From: an uncultured Gilliamella sp. | GTDB taxonomy: Bacteria > Pseudomonadota > Gammaproteobacteria > Enterobacterales > Orbaceae | DNA: 32,377 nt | Direction of reading: 5' to 3' | NCBI GenBank assembly: GCA_945276085.1 | Contig: CALYPO010000014.1 | Location: 1-32,377 of the forward strand | Shown: in pieces, positions 1 through 8,607 of the stretch | Layout of the letters: every line of letters starts with the position of its first letter | Numbering within the stretch: the first letter of the stretch is position 1 | The notes under the pieces: generated by a model | What the model saw: the letters and a program-made list of their open reading frames with translations, nothing else | The model's database searches: none | What the model was told of the DNA's origin: nothing | Translations under genes and position numbers: made by a program

Positions 1-16
1 TCTTCAAGCAAAATAC

Positions 17-928
17 TTACAACACCTGCTTTACCAAACTCATAATATATTCTAAATTCTTAGTATCAGTTACCGTCAACTCATAATCACCCGTCGCCCA
101 ATGACCAACATTAGAAACGTCTTTTGTTAATTTTTTAGGATCGTCAAGATTGCCTTTTTTAGCATTAATCCAAATTTTTAATGATTTATTTTGTAAGTGT
201 ATAGAGACAATATTATTTTTACCTTGTTTAAATGCAATATAAAGTTTTTTAGGTGAGATTTCTAGATCTGTCGATAACGCTAAAATAGCATTCTTAAAGC
301 TTTCATAAAGCTCTAGAACGTCATCTGATTTATCCTCTAAATGGTAGTCTTCATCATATACAACTAACTCTTTGGTTACTTTATCTAATGCCGAATCTTT
401 CGTATGTTGCACTTGTTTAATACTTGGTGCCGACTTAGAACGTTTGATAGGGTTAATCGAAATTAAGTCATTATCAAACCGTTTAATTTCCCATAGTTCT
501 ATGGCTAAATCTTTGAAGTTAGTCGATTGTTTTTGATAGTCAGTAAACGCAGGGGAAACAAAAATAATTTTACTTTGCGACCAATCAATTTGATGACGTT
601 TTAAATTTGCTTGGCAAGATTCATTATACTCGACAATAAAATCAGCCTGATAATCCAGCATAAGATTTAAGTAGGTCACGCCCTGATCAATAACACTAAA
701 ATTACGTTCACGTTTATATTCAATAATAACAAATGCATTCGCTTCAGTATCATAAGCTAAGGTATCAATGCGGTAATCTTTAATTTTGAATTCAGATTTT
801 ACAAAGGTTAAATTACCAATAATATCTAAATTATGTTCAAATAATGACTGGATCTCTTTTTCTAGTTTGAATGGTTTTTCTTTTAAGATAGTCAATTTTT
901 GACTTTTATTTGTAAAAATTTGCATCAT
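17..928 (-). CDS. PD-(D/E)XK nuclease-like protein with C-terminal DUF5655 domain
   Basis: Hypothetical protein of 303 aa. The N-terminal part carries a nuclease-like core: an acidic helix around E25, then D55 in RIDTLAYD, then E70-Y71-K72 in IIEYKRE, which fits the D-x(14)-E-x-K spacing of PD-(D/E)XK folds. A Q in IDQGVTYL follows, as in many such enzymes. A polar, lysine-rich linker (about 160-200) leads to a C-terminal module (about 205-300, with LYIAFKQGKNN and VGHWATGDYELTV) that resembles DUF5655, a small domain often attached to predicted restriction-type endonucleases. The start is the double ATG behind an AGGAAA ribosome site. No methylase or restriction partner lies beside it, so it stands alone here. 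A role in DNA cleavage or defence is inference; the fold assignment is fairly good. Confidence 0.7.
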   Translation of the reverse strand: MMQIFTNKSQKLTILKEKPFKLEKEIQSLFEHNLDIIGNLTFVKSEFKIKDYRIDTLAYDTEANAFVIIEYKRERNFSVIDQGVTYLNLMLDYQADFIVEYNESCQANLKRHQIDWSQSKIIFVSPAFTDYQKQSTNFKDLAIELWEIKRFDNDLISINPIKRSKSAPSIKQVQHTKDSALDKVTKELVVYDEDYHLEDKSDDVLELYESFKNAILALSTDLEISPKKLYIAFKQGKNNIVSIHLQNKSLKIWINAKKGNLDDPKKLTKDVSNVGHWATGDYELTVTDTKNLEYIMSLVKQVL

Positions 929-1830
929 TATTTCCTAATCAATCTCATCATTTTTTATAGAATAAACGATTTCGTGTTTTTTTTCATTGTGTAAAAAAAT
1001 AAAGATATTACGAATATTAACCTAATCAGCACTTAAATTGGTCTACAAAAAATTAAACTATTTTTATTCAATTAATCAATTTATTATAAAATAATTTAAC
1101 TCCCTCCAGCTTATTAAAGTTCGTAATTTATTGAAAAAATTAATGAATTATTTATTTTTTGTTTCTAATTTTTCTAAATTAATCCAAAGAAGTTTAACCA
1201 AATCATCATATCTGATATAAATTGTATTTTTGTATAAGAATTGTTAGGTATGCCATAAAGAGATATTCAAGGAGAACAGCAACGTTGTTGCTAAATACTT
1301 AATTAAGAAAACTCAAGCTAATAATGAAAAATAATAAATCTATCATAATGATTATTAATCTTTTAATTAAACCCTCGGATAAAAATTATAACGTATTCAG
1401 AATCAATGTTCTGATTCTTGAAAAAGAACTATTCTTGGATTAGAAATTCATCCTCATATATCACTCGCTGACGCGCTTAGTATTCATTATAAATACCTCT
1501 GTGAGATAAAGATCTATGTTATTAATATGGTTTTATTTGGAGAATAATACTACCTTACCCTTATTCAAACATTTAAATAGAAAAAACACTATTGTTATCC
1601 AATAAAGCCATAGATTAGATTTTATTATTAATAATCAACGATTAACTGAATATCATTGACTATTAATTCACACAATTAAAATGTTTGGTTTGTTTAATTT
1701 CAAATCGAAGTATCCTTGTTACCTTCGAGTTTATAAACCGAAAAATTATCTAATTATGAATTGTAAGTAATTATTGATTTAATTGTTCTAATTACATAAT
1801 ATTACTGAAAATTTTATTAAGGATAATGGT
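929..1830. other. AT-rich intergenic region, no convincing gene
   Basis: About 900 bp with no supported gene. Only very short frames occur, such as a 40-codon ATG frame near 1324 that lacks a ribosome site. Two small inverted repeats are visible: AGCAAC/GTTGCT at 1278-1292 and AGAATCA/TGATTCT at 1399-1418. Neither has a T-run. The promoter of the downstream lipoprotein should lie near the right end, but no clear -35/-10 pair stands out in this AT-rich sequence. It may be eroded gene remnants. Confidence 0.5.
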
Positions 1831-2376
1831 ATGAAAAAAATAATTTTATTAACTTGTCTTGGATTTATTTTATCTGGTTGTAGTGTTCATCTCCAATTTA
1901 ATGATCGTTTGTCTTATCAATCATTAAAACAAATAAAATCAGAAATCCATTTACCTCAAAAACAAAACTTAAATATTGTATGGGTTCCTGATAGTTTTAC
2001 TACACGTATTGACATACAAGGTTCTTCAGGATTTATTGGTGGTGGTAGTCGTACCCGAATCCCAACCGGTATAGGGCTTTCTACTAGAATTGAAGAGGCA
2101 ATTAGTACATACGCTGACATAAATTCTGGAGGGAAGAAACTGACAATAATTGTTAATAATGCCAAAACTAAATTTACTTATGGCATGACGAATATTGATA
2201 ATGCTAGTGTATATTTAAATCTCACATTTGAATTATCAGGTAAAACGTGGACTAAAGAGTTTTCAACCAAGCAAAATGATAGTGGTGTAAAAGATGCAAA
2301 TATGACTTCTGTGGTAGAATATGCTTGGGATCAGATTGCTTTAGATGTTGCCCGAGAGGTTGCAAAGCATTTATAA
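1831..2376 (+). CDS. small outer-membrane-type lipoprotein of unknown function
   Basis: 181 aa. The N-terminus is a typical lipoprotein signal: two lysines, a hydrophobic stretch, then the lipobox LSGC with the lipidated cysteine at C17. The residue after C17 is Ser, not Asp, which favours sorting to the outer membrane. A glycine-rich segment (SSGFIGGGSRTRIPTG) lies around residues 64-80. The C-terminal half alternates beta-type strands (TIIVNNAKTKF, VYLNLTFELSG) and ends in a helix. The general plan recalls the YajG-like lipoproteins, but I see no motif that proves this. A TAAGGA ribosome site sits 7 bases before the ATG. The gene is a single transcription unit facing the carbonic anhydrase gene. 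Confidence 0.75.
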   Translation: MKKIILLTCLGFILSGCSVHLQFNDRLSYQSLKQIKSEIHLPQKQNLNIVWVPDSFTTRIDIQGSSGFIGGGSRTRIPTGIGLSTRIEEAISTYADINSGGKKLTIIVNNAKTKFTYGMTNIDNASVYLNLTFELSGKTWTKEFSTKQNDSGVKDANMTSVVEYAWDQIALDVAREVAKHL

Positions 2377-2459
2377 GTAATTTCTGGTTTTTTAATTTCG
2401 ATTATGAAAAAAATTAACAAGTTTATTTATAATAGAATCGAAAAAAATTTGTTAAAATA

Positions 2460-2488
2460 GGCTCTATCTAAATACATTTGATAGAGCC
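2460..2488 (-). terminator. rho-independent terminator of the carbonic anhydrase gene
   Basis: A 9-bp perfect stem (GGCTCTATC/GATAGAGCC) with an 11-base loop. Read on the minus strand it is followed by TATTTTAAC and then a run of seven T. It lies 10 bases beyond the cah stop and could also slow transcription arriving from the lipoprotein gene. Confidence 0.8.
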
Positions 2489-2497
2489 ATTTGGACA

Positions 2498-3235
2498 TTA
2501 ATCAACAATTACCCTTCCATTTAATGGTTGGACTGGTCGATTGTTATCATGATGCATAATTGAGTGGAACTTTTCGATTTGCTCAGCCGATGCACTGCTT
2601 TCTTGTTCTAACACAATCCATCTTACCCCTTCTGTACATGGAGGAGTTGTCAATGAACCACTAAAGCGATAAAAATCTAACCTATTTGGTAATAGAGCTT
2701 TTATATCAACAGGCTGAGTAAGCGTTGCCGTCGCTTCAACTTCGGTTGGTATTTGTTGCCAGGCTTTTGCTAATTCTGGATTCGTTTTTCCTTTATTAAA
2801 CATCAGTGCAACCACAGCTAACTCACCATTCTTATTTTTATAGACAAAATGTGCTTCCATTGGGAACTGTTTGCCCTTAATTTCATTTTCACTTGGCGCA
2901 TGAAAGTGGAATTGTTGTAAGGTGAAAACTTCGTTATCGATTTGTAAAGTATTACCTTCACCAACATTAACTTGAATAGTGTGACCATTATTGATAATTT
3001 CTTGCTTACCTGGTTTGAATACCAGTTTAAGTTTATCATGATGAGTTTTGAACACGTGTTCAATGTTGATAGGTGATTGGTTTTTGCCATTTTCACAAGT
3101 TGAAAATTCTGGTGATAGTTTTCCCCAATTTTCAGGTTTATCTTCACCTTCATACCCCCAATGTGAAGAATGTTCTGCAGCAGCACATGATAAACTCGTT
3201 ACCATTAAAGCCGCCATGATTATGTTAAGTTTCAT
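2498..3235 (-). CDS. cah: periplasmic alpha-class carbonic anhydrase
   Basis: 245 aa; interconverts CO2 and bicarbonate in the periplasm with a zinc centre. A signal peptide of about 20 residues ends in AAA before EHSSHWGY. The conserved NQSPINI block is at 52-58. The three zinc histidines are H110 and H112 (QFHFH) and H129 (EAHFVY). The likely proton shuttle is H85 in NNGHTIQV. The gatekeeper pair is T196 with E116 (PSEN). C47 and C200 (TTPPC) match the disulfide usual in bacterial members. The length is normal for the bacterial family, and all catalytic residues are present, so it should be active. Only a weak Shine-Dalgarno precedes the ATG. It has its own terminator and no evident operon partner. 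Confidence 0.95.
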   Translation of the reverse strand: MKLNIIMAALMVTSLSCAAAEHSSHWGYEGEDKPENWGKLSPEFSTCENGKNQSPINIEHVFKTHHDKLKLVFKPGKQEIINNGHTIQVNVGEGNTLQIDNEVFTLQQFHFHAPSENEIKGKQFPMEAHFVYKNKNGELAVVALMFNKGKTNPELAKAWQQIPTEVEATATLTQPVDIKALLPNRLDFYRFSGSLTTPPCTEGVRWIVLEQESSASAEQIEKFHSIMHHDNNRPVQPLNGRVIVD

Positions 3236-3680
3236 CTTGATTTTTCACTAGAACGTTGATTAACGAGTCTCAAATTATACGCCTCAAAAAATTGCCTTAC
3301 TAGAATATACCACTAAGACTTTTTTGTTTTTTTATAAAAAAAATCTTTGACATTTTTAAAAATTAAGTTGTTAATTTGACATCAATCTTTATAGCATGAA
3401 TAAAGTTCATGCTCATCATAGCCATACTTAACATTATCAGGGAATCAATAAAGAATAGAAATTTGAATTTTATTCACAATTTTTAGTTAATGAAGATAGA
3501 ATTAATAGAAGTCAATAATACAGTTGGAGTAATTTTTGTGGAAAGTGTTATAGAGTGAGTAACAATTTGAATTTATATTATTACTTTAGGTAATTTGGAA
3601 AAAGTAACTAGGTGATAGCAAGATAAGCAATCATATAAGGCTAATCACAGACCAAAAATCCATCATAGATGATTAGACAT
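3236..3680. other. intergenic region between cah and tRNA-Asn
   Basis: About 445 bp without a coding frame I can support. It should hold the minus-strand cah promoter near its left end. On the plus strand two TTTGACA boxes (around 3349 and 3376) and an 8-bp inverted repeat, AGCATGAA/TTCATGCT (3393-3413), are visible. There is no gene on that strand for them to serve. A small RNA is possible but unproven. Confidence 0.4.
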
Positions 3681-3706
3681 AAAAAAACCTGCTCAATGCA
3701 GGTTCT
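3681..3706 (-). terminator. rho-independent terminator of tRNA-Asn
   Basis: Minus-strand hairpin AACCTGC/GCAGGTT (7 bp, 5-base loop) followed directly by a run of T (AAAAAAA on the plus strand at 3681-3687). It lies 14 bases past the CCA end of the tRNA. Confidence 0.85.
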
Positions 3707-3719
3707 TAAAAACTGAATT

Positions 3720-3795
3720 TGGCTCCTCCAACAGGACTTGAACCTGTGACATACGGATTAACAGTCCGCCGTTCTACCGACTGAACTATGGAGGA
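3720..3795 (-). tRNA. tRNA-Asn (anticodon GTT)
   Basis: 76 nt on the minus strand with all four arms recognisable. The acceptor stem TCCTCC pairs with GGAGGA. The D arm is AGTTCAGTCGGTAGA, and the anticodon loop CTGTTAA gives GTT. The T arm is ACAGGTTCAAGTCCTGT. The 3' CCA is encoded, ending at 3720. It is very close to the E. coli tRNA-Asn sequence. A single tRNA, not part of a cluster, with its own terminator. Confidence 0.97.
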
Positions 3796-3944
3796 ACACT
3801 TGACGGACAAAATATTAACCATCTATTACGTTTATGTCAATCGTTAAAACACTAAATAAAATCAATTGCTCAGCTTGTAAGCAAATTTGTCTATGTCTAT
3901 GCTAAAATAAGTTAAAAATGACAAGATAGGTAAAATAAACGTTT

Positions 3945-4517
3945 ATGAAAAAGAATATTTGTGTGTTTTGTGGTGCCAGTGAAGGCAATCGTGCTGAATA
4001 TCGTGTTGCAGCTGAACAACTTGGTCAAACCATTGCCAAACAAAATAGGCGATTAATTTATGGTGGTGGCAATAAAGGGTTAATGGGGATTATTGCTAAT
4101 GCCGTATTAGCTAATGGTGGTGAGGTTATTGGTGTTATTCCTGAACGTTTAGTTAAAGCCGAAACTGCGCATCATGGCATTACTCAGTTAGAAGTTGTTC
4201 AAAATATGCATCAACGCAAAGCAAGGCTTGCTGAACTAGCTGATGGTTTTATTGCGATGCCAGGTGGAACAGGCACATTAGAAGAAATTTTTGAAGTTTG
4301 GACGGCGATGCAAATAGGCTACCATGAAAAACCTGTCGCGCTATTCAATAGCCAATTTTGGCAACCTCTGCTGAACTTTTTAAAGCATGCAGTACAAGAG
4401 GGGTTTATTCGAGAAAGTTTTTATAACACATTAATCGTATCGGATGATGCAACAAATATATTACAAAAAATGGATGATTTTATTGCTAAAGACCTACAGC
4501 GTTGGGTGAAAAAGTAA
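3945..4517 (+). CDS. LOG-family protein (TIGR00730), nucleoside 5'-monophosphate phosphoribohydrolase
   Basis: 190 aa, the short form of the LOG/lysine-decarboxylase-like family. Members split the N-glycosidic bond of nucleoside 5'-monophosphates, releasing the base and ribose 5-phosphate. Some members activate cytokinins. Visible motifs are GGGNKGLMG at 40-48, a loop around R91, and the family signature PGGTGTLEE at 106-114 with catalytic E113/E114. The N-terminus KNICVFCGAS is the standard first strand of the Rossmann-like fold, which supports this ATG. The nearest ribosome-site-like AGG is rather far upstream. It is transcribed alone and ends at a bidirectional terminator shared with fruA. 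The true base specificity cannot be read from the sequence. Confidence 0.9.
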   Translation: MKKNICVFCGASEGNRAEYRVAAEQLGQTIAKQNRRLIYGGGNKGLMGIIANAVLANGGEVIGVIPERLVKAETAHHGITQLEVVQNMHQRKARLAELADGFIAMPGGTGTLEEIFEVWTAMQIGYHEKPVALFNSQFWQPLLNFLKHAVQEGFIRESFYNTLIVSDDATNILQKMDDFIAKDLQRWVKK

Positions 4518-4537
4518 TTATTATTTATCAAAAAGTA

Positions 4538-4566
4538 AAAACGCCATTATAAAATGGCGTTTTTTG
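4538..4566. terminator. bidirectional terminator between the LOG gene and fruA
   Basis: Hairpin AAAACGCCATT/AATGGCGTTTT with a tiny loop. It has a T-run on the plus side (TTTTTT after GGCG) and a matching A-run that gives T residues for the minus strand. It sits between two convergent genes and can stop both. Confidence 0.9.
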
Positions 4567-4581
4567 TAAGTATAAAAATAA

Positions 4582-6273
4582 TTACTGTGTAACTTCTTCA
4601 GCAACAACTTCCGGTTTTTTAATAACCGCATAAACGACACCAGCAATGACAGAGCCGACTAAGATTGACAATAAATAACCACCAACAGGTTTAACAACGC
4701 CAGGGATTGCTAATGCAAATAACCCACCATGCGGCGTCATCAATTCTGAACCAAAGGCTAATGCCATACCACCTGTAATTGCACCACCAATAATACAACA
4801 AGGGATAACACGTAACGGATCACGCGCTGCAAATGGAATTGCCCCTTCAGAGATAAAGCATAAGCCTAAAACTAAAGACGCTTTACCACTTTCTTGTTCA
4901 GCTTTAGCAAATTTTTTACGAGCAATTAAAGTTGCTAATCCCATCGCTAATGGAGGAACCATGCCACCCGCCATTACTGCTGCCATTGGTGCATAGACTT
5001 GAGCAGAAATCAAACCTGTACCAAACGCATAAGCGACTTTATTAATTGGTCCGCCCATGTCTGTACACATCATGCCACCCAAGATAGCACCTAAAATAAC
5101 GGCATTTGCGGTACCCATTGATTTTAACCACTCAGTTAAAGCATTCATTAACCATGCTATAGGCGTACCGACAATAAACTGCATGACTAAACCTGTTACC
5201 AATGTTGCAAGTAAAGGCACAATTAGAATAGGTTTTAATGCTTCAAGCGTTTTTGGTAGTGGTAAATATCGAGTAATTAACAAGGCTAAATAACCAGCAA
5301 AATAACCAATGATAATGCCCCCTAAAAAACCTGCCCCGGTTGATACCGCAAGCAAACCACCGACAAGGCCAGGAGCCAAGCCAGGTCTATCGGCTATCGA
5401 ATAGGCAATATATCCAGAAAGTAATGGCACCATCAGTGAAAACGCCAGTCCACCAATCTGTGCCAAATGTGGCTCACCAATTAATTTTTGTACGCCATCA
5501 ACAATTTCAAATGATCCGAATGCAAAAGAAAGCGCAATAATTAACCCTCCTGCAACCACCATAGGTAACATATACGAAACACCGGTTAATAGATGTTTAT
5601 AAACGCTCTTCTTCTCATTACTTGATTTAGCTGATGAGGTATTGGTTGTAGGTTGATAAATTGTTGCTTCTTCGAATGCTTTATCTAATTCCTGAGCGGT
5701 CTTTTTAAGAGCAGGACCAGTTTTAGTACGGTATAATTTTTTACCGGCAAATTTGCTTAAATCAACATCAATATCACATGCAGCAATAACGACATCAGCA
5801 GAAGCAACTTCTTCAGGTGTTAATTCATTCCCCACGCCAACTGATCCACGTGTTTCAACTTTACACCACCAGCCGCGTTTTTTTGCTTCTTCTTCAATGG
5901 CTTCGGCTGCCATAAATGTGTGAGCCACACCTGTTGGGCAAGCAGTAACAGCAACAATGCGTTTAATCCCTGTAGCAGAAGCTGAAGCTGTTGTCGCTGT
6001 TTGCTCATAAACTTTTGCTTTATTTGGCGCATCGTTTAATATTTGTTTCGAATTGGCAAAAACATCATCGATATCTTCAACAACATAAACTTTTTTACCC
6101 ATCACTGACGTATCAGCAATTGATCCTGTACCCACTGCAACAATCACATCGGCATTTGCTGCGTTTTCAACTACATTTAAATTTAAAGCATTAGCAGCTA
6201 AAATAAGTTCAGCTTTAGCTAATCGTCCATTTACTGGACCTGTATTACTACCTTCAACAATATATATATTCAT
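4582..6273 (-). CDS. fruA: fructose PTS permease, EIIB'-IIB-IIC
   Basis: 563 aa, the same size as E. coli FruA. It imports fructose and delivers it as fructose 1-phosphate. Domain order: a IIB-like N-terminal copy without the active cysteine (about 1-95), a true IIB domain with the phosphocysteine C112 in TACPTGVAHTF, and then a membrane IIC domain from about residue 225 with the usual GG and PHGG loops. A serine-rich linker (about 210-222) joins IIB to IIC. It is the last gene of fruB-fruK-fruA. Its AGGAG ribosome site overlaps the fruK stop codon (GGATAGGAG), 8 bases before the ATG, so translation is probably coupled. A bidirectional terminator follows. Confidence 0.97.
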   Translation of the reverse strand: MNIYIVEGSNTGPVNGRLAKAELILAANALNLNVVENAANADVIVAVGTGSIADTSVMGKKVYVVEDIDDVFANSKQILNDAPNKAKVYEQTATTASASATGIKRIVAVTACPTGVAHTFMAAEAIEEEAKKRGWWCKVETRGSVGVGNELTPEEVASADVVIAACDIDVDLSKFAGKKLYRTKTGPALKKTAQELDKAFEEATIYQPTTNTSSAKSSNEKKSVYKHLLTGVSYMLPMVVAGGLIIALSFAFGSFEIVDGVQKLIGEPHLAQIGGLAFSLMVPLLSGYIAYSIADRPGLAPGLVGGLLAVSTGAGFLGGIIIGYFAGYLALLITRYLPLPKTLEALKPILIVPLLATLVTGLVMQFIVGTPIAWLMNALTEWLKSMGTANAVILGAILGGMMCTDMGGPINKVAYAFGTGLISAQVYAPMAAVMAGGMVPPLAMGLATLIARKKFAKAEQESGKASLVLGLCFISEGAIPFAARDPLRVIPCCIIGGAITGGMALAFGSELMTPHGGLFALAIPGVVKPVGGYLLSILVGSVIAGVVYAVIKKPEVVAEEVTQ

Positions 6274-6281
6274 GAATACTC

Positions 6282-7217
6282 CTATCCAGCGTTAATTTCA
6301 ATTTTGCCGAGCATATTTGTTACAGCTTGACGATCAGAAATGCCTACGCCTGCTTGTTCAACAGATAGCGCTGCAACACTTGATGCAAACACTAACGTAT
6401 CTTTAATTGATTGATTAGTCATAAGACCATACATTAATCCAGCGACCATTGAGTCACCCGCACCAACTGTACTAACAACTTGGCATTTTGGGGGTTTAGC
6501 AATCCACGCTTCATTTTTTGTTACCCATAATGCACCTTTGCTGCCAAGTGAGATGACCACATTTTCAATACCACTATCGATAATTTGTAAAGCAGCTGTT
6601 TTGATGTCAGTAAGCGTAGATAACTTTCGACCAACCCACATTTCAAGTTCCTTATCATTTGGTTTAATTAACCAAGGGTTGGCTTTAAGACCTGCTACTA
6701 AAGCATCACGGCTACTATCAAATACCACTTTAGGGCAAATTGCTTTAACTTGCTTCATCCATTCTGTAAACTTTTCCAGAGATACGCCAGCAGGTAAACT
6801 ACCACTAATGGCAACCATATCTATATCTTTTAACCATTCTAATGAATCGGTAACGAAAGTCTGCCAATCTTGATCGTTAATCGTAAAACCAGAAAAATTT
6901 AGGTCGGTAACTTCGCTATTTTCTTCAGTTAATTTAACATTAATACGGGTGCGCCCATCAATGGTTTGAAATTTATCGACGACATTTAGTGATTTAAACA
7001 GTAAGTTAAAGCCATCACGATTTTCTTTACCTAAAAAACCGCCTACCGTTAACTTAACATCCAGATCTGATAGTACTTTGGCAACATTAATCCCTTTACC
7101 AGCAGCCAGTAGTGCATTTGTCTGGACTAAATTAACATCACCAAGTTCAACTTTAGGACAAAAACCCAATAGATCATAAGCGGGATTTAATGTAATTGTT
7201 GCAACACGATAAGTCAT
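6282..7217 (-). CDS. fruK: 1-phosphofructokinase
   Basis: 311 aa. It phosphorylates fructose 1-phosphate with ATP to fructose 1,6-bisphosphate, feeding glycolysis. It belongs to the PfkB/ribokinase family. The N-terminal TLNPAYD and the GKGINVAK substrate loop (40-47) are present. The C-terminal signature VGAGDSMVAG carries the catalytic base D255. The start overlaps the fruB stop by one base (TAATG), so it should be translationally coupled to fruB. The length equals the family norm. Confidence 0.97.
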   Translation of the reverse strand: MTYRVATITLNPAYDLLGFCPKVELGDVNLVQTNALLAAGKGINVAKVLSDLDVKLTVGGFLGKENRDGFNLLFKSLNVVDKFQTIDGRTRINVKLTEENSEVTDLNFSGFTINDQDWQTFVTDSLEWLKDIDMVAISGSLPAGVSLEKFTEWMKQVKAICPKVVFDSSRDALVAGLKANPWLIKPNDKELEMWVGRKLSTLTDIKTAALQIIDSGIENVVISLGSKGALWVTKNEAWIAKPPKCQVVSTVGAGDSMVAGLMYGLMTNQSIKDTLVFASSVAALSVEQAGVGISDRQAVTNMLGKIEINAG

Positions 7218-8419
7218 TATTCAGTTCCCTCACCTAATCCGCTAGCAATGGCTTGACCTATGGCATTGAGCGCTTGCTCAGCATCTTGTCCAACAGCAGT
7301 AAATTTAAGACGGCTGCCTTTTTTAGCACCCAGAGCAACAATCTTCATTAAGCTCGTTGCACTTACAGGTTCGCCTTTACCATCTAAATTGGCAACTGTT
7401 ATTTTACTATTAAATTCTTTGACCAATTTAACTAATACAGATGATGGGCGTGTATGCAAGCCATTTTCATTATGAATAACAAATTCACGACTTAATTCAT
7501 TATCATTTGATTCGGTTGCATTAGATTGAGCAAGAGTAGGAATCGATTCAACATGCTCAGAATTATTGATCTCAGAACCAGAAATAAGTAGCTGACTTAA
7601 TTGGTCGACATTTGCTGTTAAAAGTTGGTCTAATTTTTGTCTAAAAATCAACGATGCGATGTGATGCACAACTTCTGCAACTGAATCATCAACAACCGAC
7701 ATTGTTATAAGTAATTTTACAGGTTTACTATCTTCACTCAGATGACTAACTGTACGGCTAATGGCAATCGCATTTTTTAAATTACCATTTTTACTATCAC
7801 TTAACCAAATCCCATTGCCTAAATAATTAGGTTTGTTATCAAGCACATCGGCAATAAAATTAGCATTCACTGCATTGTGCTGTTTTAAACGCGAAGCATT
7901 CAATGCTTGTAGGGTTGCTAGGCTATCTGCTTGAATATCTAATAACACTGAATCTTGATGAATGGTAAATTTGTTATCTTGTTGCTCTACTTTGTCAGTT
8001 AAAATAGCAATTGCTTCATCCGCTGTTTGAATTTTTTTAATTTTATCTTCAACGCCATCTTCACCAAGAACATGTGTCAATTGGCGAAGTAATTCTAAAT
8101 GCTCATCAGAGCTTGCCGCAATACCAATAGCCAAGTAAGCTTTTTCACCATCATCACCCCACTCAACGCCATTTGGAAAACAAAATACCTGTACACCTGT
8201 TTTTTTCACTAAATGTCGAGTTTTTGTGGTGCCATGAGGAATCGCGATACCAATACCCAGATAGGTTGCAGCTTGCTCTTCTCGCTCTAGCATACCTTTA
8301 ACATATCCATCTTCAACAAAACCTGCACTCGTTAATGCTGCGGCAATTTTTTTTATTGCTTCTTGCTTGTTAGTCGCTTGTTCATTTAAATGAATATTTT
8401 CTTTAACTAAATGAAACAT
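7217..8419 (-). CDS. fruB: fructose-specific PTS diphosphoryl transfer protein (EIIA-M-HPr)
   Basis: 400 aa. It carries phosphate from Enzyme I to FruA through its own HPr-like domain. The N-terminal EIIA(Fru) domain (1-145) has active H62 in IAIPHGTTKTRH. A middle region (about 155-290) links it to the C-terminal FPr/HPr domain (310-400) with active H322 in GLHTRPSSVLVK. A second HPr-type motif, SATSLMKIVALGAKKG, carries the regulatory-serine position. It is about 25 residues longer than E. coli FruB, mostly in a polar stretch before the HPr domain. First gene of the operon; ribosome site AGAGG. It is controlled by the Cra operator and the candidate CRP site upstream. Confidence 0.96.
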   Translation of the reverse strand: MFHLVKENIHLNEQATNKQEAIKKIAAALTSAGFVEDGYVKGMLEREEQAATYLGIGIAIPHGTTKTRHLVKKTGVQVFCFPNGVEWGDDGEKAYLAIGIAASSDEHLELLRQLTHVLGEDGVEDKIKKIQTADEAIAILTDKVEQQDNKFTIHQDSVLLDIQADSLATLQALNASRLKQHNAVNANFIADVLDNKPNYLGNGIWLSDSKNGNLKNAIAISRTVSHLSEDSKPVKLLITMSVVDDSVAEVVHHIASLIFRQKLDQLLTANVDQLSQLLISGSEINNSEHVESIPTLAQSNATESNDNELSREFVIHNENGLHTRPSSVLVKLVKEFNSKITVANLDGKGEPVSATSLMKIVALGAKKGSRLKFTAVGQDAEQALNAIGQAIASGLGEGTE

Positions 8420-8489
8420 AGAATAAATACCTCTGGGTTAAAATGTTGGGCTTGCTAAAATAACTCAACAATTCTAAATCCTTAATTGA

Positions 8490-8510
8490 ATTATATTGAA
8501 TCGTTTCAGC
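8490..8510 (-). promoter_or_regulatory. fruB promoter -10 box with adjoining Cra (FruR) operator
   Basis: TTGAATCGTTTCAGC (8496-8510) reads on the minus strand as GCTGAAACGATTCAA, a near-ideal Cra site of the TGAAACG/CGTTTCA type. Directly next to it, a perfect minus-strand TATAAT (8490-8495) points at fruB, 71 bases from the ATG. Cra bound here would cover the spacer of this promoter and block it, as expected for a repressed, fructose-1-phosphate-inducible fru operon. The -35 hexamer is weak (TTCATC at 18 bp). Confidence 0.85.
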
Positions 8511-8567
8511 AATGATGAATACAATTAAAATATTTATCAAATAAATTATCTCTATTAATAATTAATA

Positions 8568-8583
8568 TGTGATCTAGATCCAA
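8568..8583 (-). promoter_or_regulatory. candidate CRP (cAMP receptor protein) site upstream of fruB
   Basis: The plus-strand sequence TGTGATCTAGATCCAA matches the symmetrical CRP consensus TGTGATCTAGATCACA at 13 of 16 positions. The left half and the centre are perfect. Its centre lies about 92 bases upstream of the start inferred from the adjacent TATAAT box, a spacing used by CRP-activated promoters. Confidence 0.6.
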
Positions 8584-8607
8584 TTTTTTGATTAAAACTT
8601 AAAAAAG

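Noticed and set aside
1324..1443. 40-codon ATG frame in the long empty region
   Set aside because: No Shine-Dalgarno, no motif, low-complexity Ile/Asn/Lys content.
4582..6273. Several opposite-strand frames inside fruA and other long genes
   Set aside because: They are shadows of highly conserved coding sequence on the other strand and lack ribosome sites.
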